From the IMG/VR virus record IMGVR_UViG_3300022856_000031, positions 1 to 25,868 of that record: a stretch of 25,868 nt of DNA; one strand, written 5' to 3'. The notes beneath the pieces are model-generated. The model saw only the letters and a program-made list of their open reading frames with translations, was not told the DNA's origin and ran no database searches. Source of the DNA: a virus. A program made the translations under genes and the position numbers. Numbering within the stretch: the stretch's first letter is position 1; each line of letters starts with the position of its first letter. Shown here one piece after another: positions 14,379-21,247 of this stretch.

Positions 14379-14599
14379 TGGAATATCAAGTAATGTTTAA
14401 CGTATCTATCGCTTTGGCGGGCTTTATTGGTGGTTGGCTAGTTAACCGCGTGTTTGCTCTGCTTGACCGTATAGACGCCGAAATGAAAGCCATACCGATG
14501 CAGTACGTTACCAAAGACGACTACCGCGAAGACATACGAGAAATCAAAGAGATGCTTGGTGCTATCTTTAAACGACTTGACAGTAAAGCTGACAAATAA
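14378..14599 (+). CDS. Small membrane-anchored coiled-coil protein, lysis region
   Basis: I take ATG 14378 (73 residues), whose first base is the last base of the upstream TGA; a GTG three bases earlier is also in frame. Residues ~6-25 (MFNVSIALAGFIGGWLVNRV) form one N-terminal membrane segment. A charged helix follows: VTKDDYREDIREIKEMLGAI, then FKRLDSKADK. One membrane helix plus an amphipathic coiled coil resembles the XhlA/holin-associated small proteins of phage lysis cassettes. The neighbours (small TM protein, 3-TM holin, lysozyme) support a lysis role. It is not obviously a spanin, since no lipobox or Pro-rich outer subunit is seen. Confidence 0.7.
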   Translation: MEYQVMFNVSIALAGFIGGWLVNRVFALLDRIDAEMKAIPMQYVTKDDYREDIREIKEMLGAIFKRLDSKADK

Positions 14600-14608
14600 G
14601 GAACGACT

Positions 14609-14731
14609 ATGAAATACGTTAAAGTGATAGGTAAATTTGTTAAATCTAAATTTATGAGTGCCACAGAAGAGCAAGCAACTGTTGTGACTATTCTAGCGGT
14701 CTTTGTCGTGATCGCATTAGCGGTTAATTAG
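14609..14731 (+). CDS. 40-residue single-TM protein
   Basis: This short gene has ATG 14609 and stop TAG 14729-14731, with AAGGAA about 6 bases upstream as a ribosome site. The N-terminus is basic (MKYVKVIGKFVKSKFMSATE), followed by a hydrophobic helix at about residues 24-38 (TVVTILAVFVVIALA). The net positive N-terminus suggests it stays inside with the helix in the inner membrane. It fits exactly between two lysis genes: the holin ATG begins at the next base. It could be an accessory holin, an antiholin or a membrane regulator. No family is recognised. Confidence 0.65.
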   Translation: MKYVKVIGKFVKSKFMSATEEQATVVTILAVFVVIALAVN

Positions 14732-15106
14732 ATGCTTGCCTCACTTAGCGCCCTGATTGGGCCTGTCTCGGCTATCTTGGATAAAGTAATTCCAGATAAA
14801 GACCTGCGTGAGAAGCTGTCGCACGAGATTGCGACTATGGCCGATAAGCAGATGTCAGCTCAGATTGAGGTCAACAAGGTCGAAGCCTCCCATAAGAGCC
14901 TGTTTGTAGCGGGGTGGCGCCCGGCAATTGGTTGGATATGCGGACTAGCCTTACTGTACTCCACCATAGTGTCTCCAATCTTAGGCATCTGGTTTACAGT
15001 TCCTGCCGTAGATACATCGCTTTTGACTACAGTCCTGATGGGAATGTTGGGCTTGGGAACGCTCAGGACGGTAGAAAAAATACAGAAGGTCAGCAGAGAG
15101 AAGTAA
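14732..15106 (+). CDS. 3-TM phage holin
   Basis: The 124-residue protein has the features of the 3TM holin family (also found in gene transfer agents). It has an N-terminal SALIGPVSAILDKVIPDKDL and a charged helix with IEVNKVEASH. The conserved FVAGWRPAIGWICGLALLYS then opens membrane segment one, with further hydrophobic segments at about 74-90 and 96-113 (LLTTVLMGMLGLGTLRTVEK). Holins oligomerise in the inner membrane and release the cytoplasmic lysozyme. The next gene starts immediately after its stop and encodes that lysozyme. The short length and residues match the family well, and this is one of the firmest calls in the window. Confidence 0.88.
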   Translation: MLASLSALIGPVSAILDKVIPDKDLREKLSHEIATMADKQMSAQIEVNKVEASHKSLFVAGWRPAIGWICGLALLYSTIVSPILGIWFTVPAVDTSLLTTVLMGMLGLGTLRTVEKIQKVSREK

Positions 15107-15526
15107 ATGCAAAAGCTACTAGACATGCTCAAGCGCCATGAGGGCGTAAGGTCCCACGTTTATTTGTGTTCTGCTGGGTACGAAACCATTGGTGTAGGGC
15201 GAAATATTTCTAACACCGGTATGGGCCTGTTTGACGATGAAGTCGATTACCTGCTTGAGAACGACATAGCGCGAGTAATTAAAGAGCTTTCTTTGGAATA
15301 TCCGTGGTTTACCGACCTTGATGATGTCAGAAAAGATGCTATGATTGACATCAGCTTTAACCTTGGCGCCACGCGCCTTCGCGGCTTTAAAAACGCGCTA
15401 TCGGCTATGGAATCAGCCGACTATACCCTTGCAGCAAAAGAATTCCTTGATTCAAAATGGAGTCGGGACGTGAAGGGTCGCAGCCATGAACTCGCATCTA
15501 TGATCGAGACGGGCAAATACTTGTAA
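15107..15526 (+). CDS. T4-type lysozyme (GH24 endolysin), E-C-T active site
   Basis: The 139-residue protein cleaves peptidoglycan between N-acetylmuramic acid and N-acetylglucosamine. The active-site region reads HEGVRSHVYLCSAGYETIGV. E12 is the catalytic acid (T4 E11) and T27 matches T4 T26. The T4 D20 position is occupied by C21, with spacing preserved. The remainder (DEVDYLLENDIARVIKEL, DAMIDISFNLGATRLRGFKN, TLAAKEFLDSKWSRDV) matches the family. No signal or SAR helix is present, so it probably needs the holin encoded directly upstream. Slightly shorter than T4 lysozyme. The Asp-to-Cys site is notable but compatible with activity. Confidence 0.9.
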   Translation: MQKLLDMLKRHEGVRSHVYLCSAGYETIGVGRNISNTGMGLFDDEVDYLLENDIARVIKELSLEYPWFTDLDDVRKDAMIDISFNLGATRLRGFKNALSAMESADYTLAAKEFLDSKWSRDVKGRSHELASMIETGKYL

Positions 15527-15544
15527 CGAGATTGGTAACCGCGT

Positions 15545-17413
15545 ATGGCTTATTTCCGATTGGCATTAAAGCCCGGCATCGACAAGCAGAACACCGAATA
15601 CGGTGCGGAAGGCGGGTGGACGAATTGTGATAACGTGCGCTTTCGTTTTGGCTTGCCAGAAAAGATAGGTGGATGGACCTATTTTAATGGAACTGCTGCT
15701 TATCTTGTAGGCGATGCAACCGATGCTTTTTCGTGGAATAATCTAGCCGGAAGCCCTTATCTAGCTATTGGTACGGACCGTAAAGTCTACGTTTCAAATG
15801 GCGGAGTCTGGTCTGATATAACACCTTTGAGGGCCACGACTACAGCAGGCGACGTTACGTTTGCAGCCTCTTCAGGCTCCCCGACACTTACCGTAACCGA
15901 CGCCGCTCATGGCGCGGTCGAGGGTGATTTTGTCACGTTTAGCGGGGCAGTCAGTTTAGGTGGCGCAATCACTGCTGACATTCTGAATTCTGAGTATCAA
16001 ATAACCGAAGTCACTAACTCCTCTACCTACACTATCACAGCCCCTGTTAACGCAAACGGTTCTGATACAGGCAACGGCGGAGCTTCGGTAGTAGGCGAAT
16101 ATCAAATAACCGCAGGTTCTGATGTCAGCCTGTTCGACTTTGGATTTGGCAGTGGAACGTGGGGCGCGGAAACTTGGGGCACAGAAAGAACGTCTAGCAC
16201 AGAGGTCTCTCTTTTCTCTAGAAGTTGGAAGTTTGACAACTTTGGGCAGGTCCTTATCCTGCAGCTTGTGGACGGTCAGATATTCAATTGGAACCCTGCC
16301 TCCGGCATAGACACGCGAGCCACTGCAATTAGCGGGGCGCCTAGCGCCAGTACTTTTGCCCTAATCTCTAGCCCAGACAGGCATTTGGTGTGCTTAGGCA
16401 CGGAGACCACGGTAGGCGATCCAACCACACAAGACCCCTTGTTCGTTCGGTTCTCTGACCAAGAAAACATTAACGAATTTGCGGAATCGGTCACTAACAC
16501 GGCAGGCGGGCAACGCCTCTCGGACGGGAACAGGATTATGACCGCCGTGCGCTCACGCGGCCAGATACTTATTTTAACCGACACCTCCTTGCACGGCATG
16601 CAATATATCGGTCCTCCTTACACCTTTGGCTTTCAACAGCTTGCGAGCAACTGCGGGGCTTTGGGGCCACACTGTGCTCTGGACGTGAATGGCCTAGCCA
16701 TGTGGATGGGACCTGAGGCTTTCTATGTGTTTGACGGTACGGTCAAGAAGATACCCTGCACCGTGCAAGACTACGTCTTTAAAGACTTAAACCTCGTCCA
16801 AGGCCGTAAGGTCTTTGCCGGATTAAACACGGATTACAACGAGATTACGTGGTTCTACTGTAGTTTCACGTCTGACTCTATAGACCGTAGTGTGACCTAT
16901 AATTACCTTGAAAACGTCTGGTCAATAGGCAGTTTAGCTCGCACCGCGTGGCAGGATGTAGGCACATTTAACCTCCCTGTTGGTACAGAGCAGCTAGTCG
17001 ACAGCACTGCGACATCGCCAAGCACTATATACGGCCTTACTGCAGGTCGCACCGTGGTCTATAACCAAGAATCAGGCGTCAATCAGGCCGACGGCACGGG
17101 CATAACAGCCTCTCTTGAGTCAGGTTATTTTGACATGGGCGAAGGGGATAACATGCTGCTTATGCGGAAGTTTATCCCTGACTTTAAAGATCAGCAGGGC
17201 AACCTCACGGTTAACCTCTTGCTCCGCCCCTACCCGCAGGCTTCTGCAAGCCCAAGCTCTTTGGACCCGTATGTCATAGCACCGGGAACGCAAAAAGTGG
17301 ACACGCGAGCACGTGGCAGGCAGATAGCGATTAAGATAGACAGCTCCGGCGTAGACACCAACTGGCGCTACGGAACCCTGCGCGTTGACATACAACCGGA
17401 TGGCCTGCGATGA
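15545..17413 (+). CDS. Putative tail hub/nozzle structural protein
   Basis: The protein has 622 residues. It starts RLALKPGIDKQNTEYGAEGG and contains VRFRFGLPEKIGGW. A series of beta-rich blocks follows (SWNNLAGSPYLAIGTDRKVY, ILQLVDGQIFNWNP, LAMWMGPEAFYVFDG), suggesting a propeller-like middle. An insert at about 97-180 (SGSPTLTVTDAAHGAVEGDF) looks like an added domain. The C-terminus (ESGYFDMGEGDNMLLMRKF, KVDTRARGRQIAIKIDSSG) is shared with many phage proteins annotated as tail or packaged-DNA stabilisation proteins, so a hub or nozzle role like P22 gp10 or T7 gp12 is likely. It overlaps the next small gene by 4 bases. The exact role is uncertain. Confidence 0.65.
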   Translation: MAYFRLALKPGIDKQNTEYGAEGGWTNCDNVRFRFGLPEKIGGWTYFNGTAAYLVGDATDAFSWNNLAGSPYLAIGTDRKVYVSNGGVWSDITPLRATTTAGDVTFAASSGSPTLTVTDAAHGAVEGDFVTFSGAVSLGGAITADILNSEYQITEVTNSSTYTITAPVNANGSDTGNGGASVVGEYQITAGSDVSLFDFGFGSGTWGAETWGTERTSSTEVSLFSRSWKFDNFGQVLILQLVDGQIFNWNPASGIDTRATAISGAPSASTFALISSPDRHLVCLGTETTVGDPTTQDPLFVRFSDQENINEFAESVTNTAGGQRLSDGNRIMTAVRSRGQILILTDTSLHGMQYIGPPYTFGFQQLASNCGALGPHCALDVNGLAMWMGPEAFYVFDGTVKKIPCTVQDYVFKDLNLVQGRKVFAGLNTDYNEITWFYCSFTSDSIDRSVTYNYLENVWSIGSLARTAWQDVGTFNLPVGTEQLVDSTATSPSTIYGLTAGRTVVYNQESGVNQADGTGITASLESGYFDMGEGDNMLLMRKFIPDFKDQQGNLTVNLLLRPYPQASASPSSLDPYVIAPGTQKVDTRARGRQIAIKIDSSGVDTNWRYGTLRVDIQPDGLR

Positions 17414-17586
17414 GCAAGATACAGAACGTCCGACTCCCTAACGCAGCGTTGGGCGACTACAACCCGCAGCAGTTTGACCAACTGGTTAGATCGCTCGAGC
17501 AGATCATTTTGCAGTTAAACAGCAGCTACACGCCGATTACTACTCAGCAGAAGAGTAATGCCCGCGCGTGGTTTGAGGGTACTTAG
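17410..17586 (+). CDS. Small conserved protein downstream of tail hub
   Basis: This is a 58-residue frame, ATG 17410 overlapping the preceding TGA (ATGA) and ending TAG 17584-17586. It begins MSKIQNVRLPNAALGDYNPQ and continues QFDQLVRSLEQIILQLNSSY, a helical segment, then a short tail ending WFEGT. I recall the same short helical protein after this tail gene in other marine phages. It is probably a small virion component or assembly factor, but no function is established. The coupling overlap and the exact fit between neighbours support that it is real despite its size. Confidence 0.7.
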   Translation: MSKIQNVRLPNAALGDYNPQQFDQLVRSLEQIILQLNSSYTPITTQQKSNARAWFEGT

Positions 17587-17588
17587 CC

Positions 17589-17921
17589 GTGGCAGATAAA
17601 TATTTCCATCAGCGACTTATCCCTGCAGCGGCGACCGAGACAACGATTTACACCGTTCCTGCTGCAAATACAGCGATTATTAAGTCGCTAAGGGTGACCA
17701 ATGCCTCTAGCAGTCCGTCGGATATTACGGTAAGTCAGTACGAAACATCGGGCGGTGCAGTAGGCTATTTGTATCATGAGCAAGCATTAGCTCAAAGTGC
17801 AAGCGTTGACGTGTTCGCAGGTGTTCCATGCATTTTAGAAGAAGGTAACGTCTTAAAGGTTACTTCAGTCGAAGCCGACGTGACTTTTTACCTGTCCTAT
17901 CTTGAAGTGGACAGGGACTGA
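17589..17921 (+). CDS. Small virion structural protein
   Basis: The 110-residue protein has a GTG start at 17589, two bases after the upstream stop. The sequence is beta-rich: YFHQRLIPAAATETTIYTVP, ANTAIIKSLRVTNAS, GVPCILEEGNVLKVTS and ending VTFYLSYLEVDRD. It resembles small conserved phage proteins (typically ending YLSYLEVDR) found with tail genes and annotated as structural. A jelly-roll or Ig-like decoration domain is plausible. It is the last gene before the longest gap in the window and may close a transcription or translation unit. The role in the virion is unknown. Confidence 0.65.
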   Translation: MADKYFHQRLIPAAATETTIYTVPAANTAIIKSLRVTNASSSPSDITVSQYETSGGAVGYLYHEQALAQSASVDVFAGVPCILEEGNVLKVTSVEADVTFYLSYLEVDRD

Positions 17922-18005
17922 TAATTGCTTGATAATCAGCAGTAATTTCGCGTCTTTTGGCGCGCGACCCTGTGTGGTCCTACTTAAAAAATTAAGGAAA
18001 AGATC
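17922..18005 (+). other. 84-base intergenic region with two short dyads
   Basis: This is the longest non-coding gap. It holds two short, partly overlapping inverted repeats: TCGCG (17948-17952) with CGCGA (17963-17967), and GACC (17966-17969) with GGTC (17976-17979). AAGGAAAAG precedes ATG 18006 as ribosome site. No T-tract follows the dyads, so an intrinsic terminator is not supported, and I see no convincing -35/-10 pair. It may carry a regulatory element for the ejection-protein operon. Confidence 0.35.
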
Positions 18006-19955
18006 ATGGCAGAAGCGATGCCCCTACCCGCTCAAATGGGCGATATGAGCGCCGAAATGGCCGCCGTCAACGAGATGCGCGGACAGGTTTCCCCGACTGA
18101 AGTTAACTCCGAAATGCTAATGGCGGCTGAACAGGCCGACCCTATTGCCGTTTCCGAGTTTAGGCGTGAATTAGAGGAGATGGAGATACCGCCAGAGGTA
18201 ATCTCTCTTCTTGACGCTATGGTTGATGAGGTGCTTTCTGACCCCGCCAACTACGCGGCTATTCGTCAGCGTTACATGGCCCAAGGTGTAGACGAGGAGC
18301 TTCTGCCAGAGGCGTTTGACGCGCAGCTATTTGGCGCTCTGCAGGTTGCGCTTGATCAAATGCGCCCCTCTGAGACAATGACTCCCCCACAGAATTTCGC
18401 CAAGGGCGGTGTCGCAAGCCTCCGTCCAATGGCTCAGGCTATGGCCGACGCAGGCCGTAACGGCGACACGATGGTCGCCCACATTAGCCCCATTGAGGCA
18501 CAGATCCTAAGGCGTATTGGCGGTAGCGGCACTACTAACCCCACCACCGGCATGCCTGAGTTCTTCTTGAAAAAGCTATTTAAGAAGATCGGTAAGACGA
18601 TCAAGAAGTTTGCCAACACGACGATTGGTAAGATCGTTATCGGTACGGCGCTCTTCATGGTCGCCGGGCCTGCTGCCGCCGGGATTTTTGGTACTACAGC
18701 CGCCCCTGCCCTGATCGCAGCTACTCAAGGCTTTGTTGCCGGTGCAGGCTCGTCTCTTATTGCAGGTGGAAACCTTAAGGACTCCCTAAAGGCAGGCGCT
18801 ATTGGCGCGGTAACTGCCGGTGCCGTGAAAGGCGTGACCCAAGGAGCAAGCGCATTTAAGTCTACTGCGGCGCCTACGGGTGCTCCGGTGAGCGACTCCA
18901 TAGCCACTGTAGACAGGACAGCAGGTTCGGCGCTTCCTGATGTAAGCACGGCAGCGGCAGAAACAGTGGCGGCAGGGACTCCTATGCCGGGCATAGACAC
19001 AGCGGCAATTGATCAAGCGTCACAACTAGCTCGGCTGACCGAGCCTAGCGCGGCGCAATCTTTTGCTGCAGGTCCTCAGGGACCCGCACTTACCCGTTCA
19101 GCTATTCCCCCTGCGACTCCTATTGCAGCAGCCCCTTCTTCAGTTCAAAGCGGTGTGGCCTCTTTAGACAGGGCGGCAATTGATCAAGCTTCACAGGCCG
19201 CAAGGCTCAGAGAAATTTCAGCCGGAGGCACAGGCAGTCAAGCAGCTACAGTCAGCCAAACTGCAGCGCCGGGCTTCTTTGAAAACATAGGCGACGCTTT
19301 CGGACCCGATGCGACCTTGGGCGAAAGGGTAGGAAGTATAAAAGACGCCTTTTCCCCGACCGCCCGTCAGGCGGCAAGCAAAGCAAATAAAATGCAGAGT
19401 ATAGCCGATACATTTTATGGCGGGGATGTAGAGTTACTTAAAACAAAATTAGCAAATAACACTGCATCTAAGACCATTAACGATTTAGCTATACAAGCAA
19501 ACGCAACTAATACAATCTCTAACCTAATGCCTCTAGCCGCTGCAGGCATGGGCATCGCCGGATTATCCGGAGCGTTTAGCCCTGAGCAGCCACAACTGCC
19601 GCCCGGCTATGAAGACTTTATGAATGCGCACGGCCAACGACTGCTCGAGCAGTACCCTGAGCGTTACGGCCTGAGCTTTGGCGGTGTGAATACCATGTCG
19701 CAAACTGCGCCGTATCAAACGTACCGCCCCTACGGTGCCGCAACGGGAGGCAGCACGACTGACTTCCCACGCAAGAATGGCCCCATAAACGGGCCGGGCA
19801 CTGGTACATCCGACGACATCCCCGCAATGCTCAGCGACGGCGAGTTTGTATTCACCGCCAAGGCAGTACGCAACATGGGCAACGGATCACGGCGCAAGGG
19901 AGCCAAGAAAATGTATGCACTTATGAAGAACCTAGAGGGCCGCGCCAATGGTTGA
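18006..19955 (+). CDS. Putative internal/ejection virion protein with membrane-active segment
   Basis: The protein has 649 residues. An acidic helical N-terminus (SEFRRELEEMEIPPEVISLL) leads to MVAHISPIEAQILRRIGGSG and TTNPTTGMPEFF. These motifs, together with the C-terminal DDIPAMLSDGEFVFTAKAVR, I know from large marine podovirus structural proteins. Residues ~186-209 (FFLKKLFKKIGKTIKKFANT) form a strongly basic amphipathic helix, followed by hydrophobic helices at about 209-230, 232-253 and 262-280. This combination suits a protein that inserts in the host envelope during genome ejection. Two similar AAIDQASQxARL segments lie near residues 336 and 394. It overlaps the next gene by 8 bases. 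Ejection role inferred. Confidence 0.65.
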   Translation: MAEAMPLPAQMGDMSAEMAAVNEMRGQVSPTEVNSEMLMAAEQADPIAVSEFRRELEEMEIPPEVISLLDAMVDEVLSDPANYAAIRQRYMAQGVDEELLPEAFDAQLFGALQVALDQMRPSETMTPPQNFAKGGVASLRPMAQAMADAGRNGDTMVAHISPIEAQILRRIGGSGTTNPTTGMPEFFLKKLFKKIGKTIKKFANTTIGKIVIGTALFMVAGPAAAGIFGTTAAPALIAATQGFVAGAGSSLIAGGNLKDSLKAGAIGAVTAGAVKGVTQGASAFKSTAAPTGAPVSDSIATVDRTAGSALPDVSTAAAETVAAGTPMPGIDTAAIDQASQLARLTEPSAAQSFAAGPQGPALTRSAIPPATPIAAAPSSVQSGVASLDRAAIDQASQAARLREISAGGTGSQAATVSQTAAPGFFENIGDAFGPDATLGERVGSIKDAFSPTARQAASKANKMQSIADTFYGGDVELLKTKLANNTASKTINDLAIQANATNTISNLMPLAAAGMGIAGLSGAFSPEQPQLPPGYEDFMNAHGQRLLEQYPERYGLSFGGVNTMSQTAPYQTYRPYGAATGGSTTDFPRKNGPINGPGTGTSDDIPAMLSDGEFVFTAKAVRNMGNGSRRKGAKKMYALMKNLEGRANG

Positions 19956-21237
19956 TATGACTTACAGCACTCAATATGTGCGTGAGGCCCCAGAAGTTGA
20001 GGCCTATAAACTCGGCCTGCTTCAAGAGGCCCAGAACCTCTACAATCAGCCAATGTCCCTGCCCGCCGTTGAGGCCGCAGGTCTTTCTGGTACTGAGCTA
20101 CAGGGAATTGACTTTGCCAAGCAAGGTGTAGGGTCGTTTGAGCCTTACATCCAAGCAGCCTCCCAAGGCGTCACTCAAGGCATGGACCTCACGCAGCGCG
20201 GAGCGTTAGCGGCGGGTGCAATAGACACCGCAAGCCAGTACCAAGCCGCTCAAGATATGATGGGTCGCGCAGTCCCTGTTATCGGTCAAGGTATCGGCGG
20301 TATCTTAGGTTCTGCTCAGGCGTATGATCCTACTCGCCAAAGAAAACAATTCAGTAGTTTACAAGAACAGCAGGCTGATCCTACGGTTCAACGGTTAAAT
20401 AGTATTACTCAACAATTGAGCGGGATGGACCCTTATTCCCCCGAAGCCCAGGCGTTACGGGGCCAATATAAAACAGAGGAGCAGTCGCTATATACTAGCC
20501 CTGTAACTCAATACATGAACCCGTACCAAGAGCAGGTGACACAAAACGCTCTTGGTGAGATGCGCCGTCAGGCTGATATTGCTCAAACGGGCCAAGCCGC
20601 TCAAGCAGTTGGTTCCGGTGCTTTTGGGGGTACTCGAGAAGGTGTTCAGCGTGCTGAAACTGAGCGCGGTGTTCAGGACCTGATGCAGCAGAGAATCATG
20701 CAGGACTACGCGAACAACTACCAACAGGCTCAAGCCGCTGCTATGGGCAACTTTGAGCAGCAACAACAGCGCCAGTTAGCCGGTGGTCAGGCACTAGGTC
20801 AGGCGGGTATGCAATTCGGTAATCTCGGACAAGGCATCGGCGGTCTCACTGCACAGCAGGCGGGCGTTGACATCAACAAGGCAGGCACATTAGGTAGCCT
20901 TGGCGGCCAGATGGGTTCGCTTGGCACGCAATACGGCGCACTAGGTCAGGCTACACAGCAACTCGGTGCAGCCGACACAGGCGTGTTGATGGGGCTTGGC
21001 GGCCTAGAACGTCAAAATGAGCAGGCTCAAATTGATGCCATCCGCTCTACCCAGATGCAGGAGTCAATGGCGCCTTATCAGCAGCTTGGATTTGTTTCAG
21101 ACATTTATCGTGGCGCACCAACCACTTCAATGGCACTTACCTCGCAGACAGCACCTAGTGCAAGCCCGCTACAGACAGCGGTAGGCTTGGGAGTAGGCGC
21201 GTTGACCACGGCCGCAGGCGCGGCTAAAGTATTCTAA
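19948..21237 (+). CDS. Gln/Gly-rich putative internal virion protein
   Basis: The protein has 429 residues (ATG 19948; ATG 19957 is an alternative start three codons later). It is very rich in Gln, Ala and Gly, with helices such as YMNPYQEQVTQNALGEMRRQ and AQAVGSGAFGGTREGVQRAE. This NPYQ...GAFGG(T/S)R pattern is familiar from marine phage structural proteins next to ejection proteins. The region 250-345 contains runs of GQAxxQxGxLGxQxG that may form long helices or coiled coils. It is the second of four consecutive long genes with similar composition, as expected for the set of internal core proteins of a podovirus. Specific role unassigned. Confidence 0.65.
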   Translation: MVDMTYSTQYVREAPEVEAYKLGLLQEAQNLYNQPMSLPAVEAAGLSGTELQGIDFAKQGVGSFEPYIQAASQGVTQGMDLTQRGALAAGAIDTASQYQAAQDMMGRAVPVIGQGIGGILGSAQAYDPTRQRKQFSSLQEQQADPTVQRLNSITQQLSGMDPYSPEAQALRGQYKTEEQSLYTSPVTQYMNPYQEQVTQNALGEMRRQADIAQTGQAAQAVGSGAFGGTREGVQRAETERGVQDLMQQRIMQDYANNYQQAQAAAMGNFEQQQQRQLAGGQALGQAGMQFGNLGQGIGGLTAQQAGVDINKAGTLGSLGGQMGSLGTQYGALGQATQQLGAADTGVLMGLGGLERQNEQAQIDAIRSTQMQESMAPYQQLGFVSDIYRGAPTTSMALTSQTAPSASPLQTAVGLGVGALTTAAGAAKVF

Positions 21238-21238
21238 G

Positions 21239-21243
21239 GTGGG
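21239..21243 (+). promoter_or_regulatory. Ribosome binding site deciding the start of the next gene
   Basis: AAGGTGGG (21236-21243) lies just upstream of ATG 21248 with a short spacer of 4 bases. A GTG at 21239 is in frame but would sit inside this site, so ATG 21248 is the better start. Confidence 0.5.
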
Positions 21244-21247
21244 AAAA

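Noticed and set aside
17948-17979. Short dyads in the longest gap as a transcription terminator
   Set aside because: Stems are only 4-5 bases, partly exclude each other, and no T-tract follows; not enough to call a terminator.
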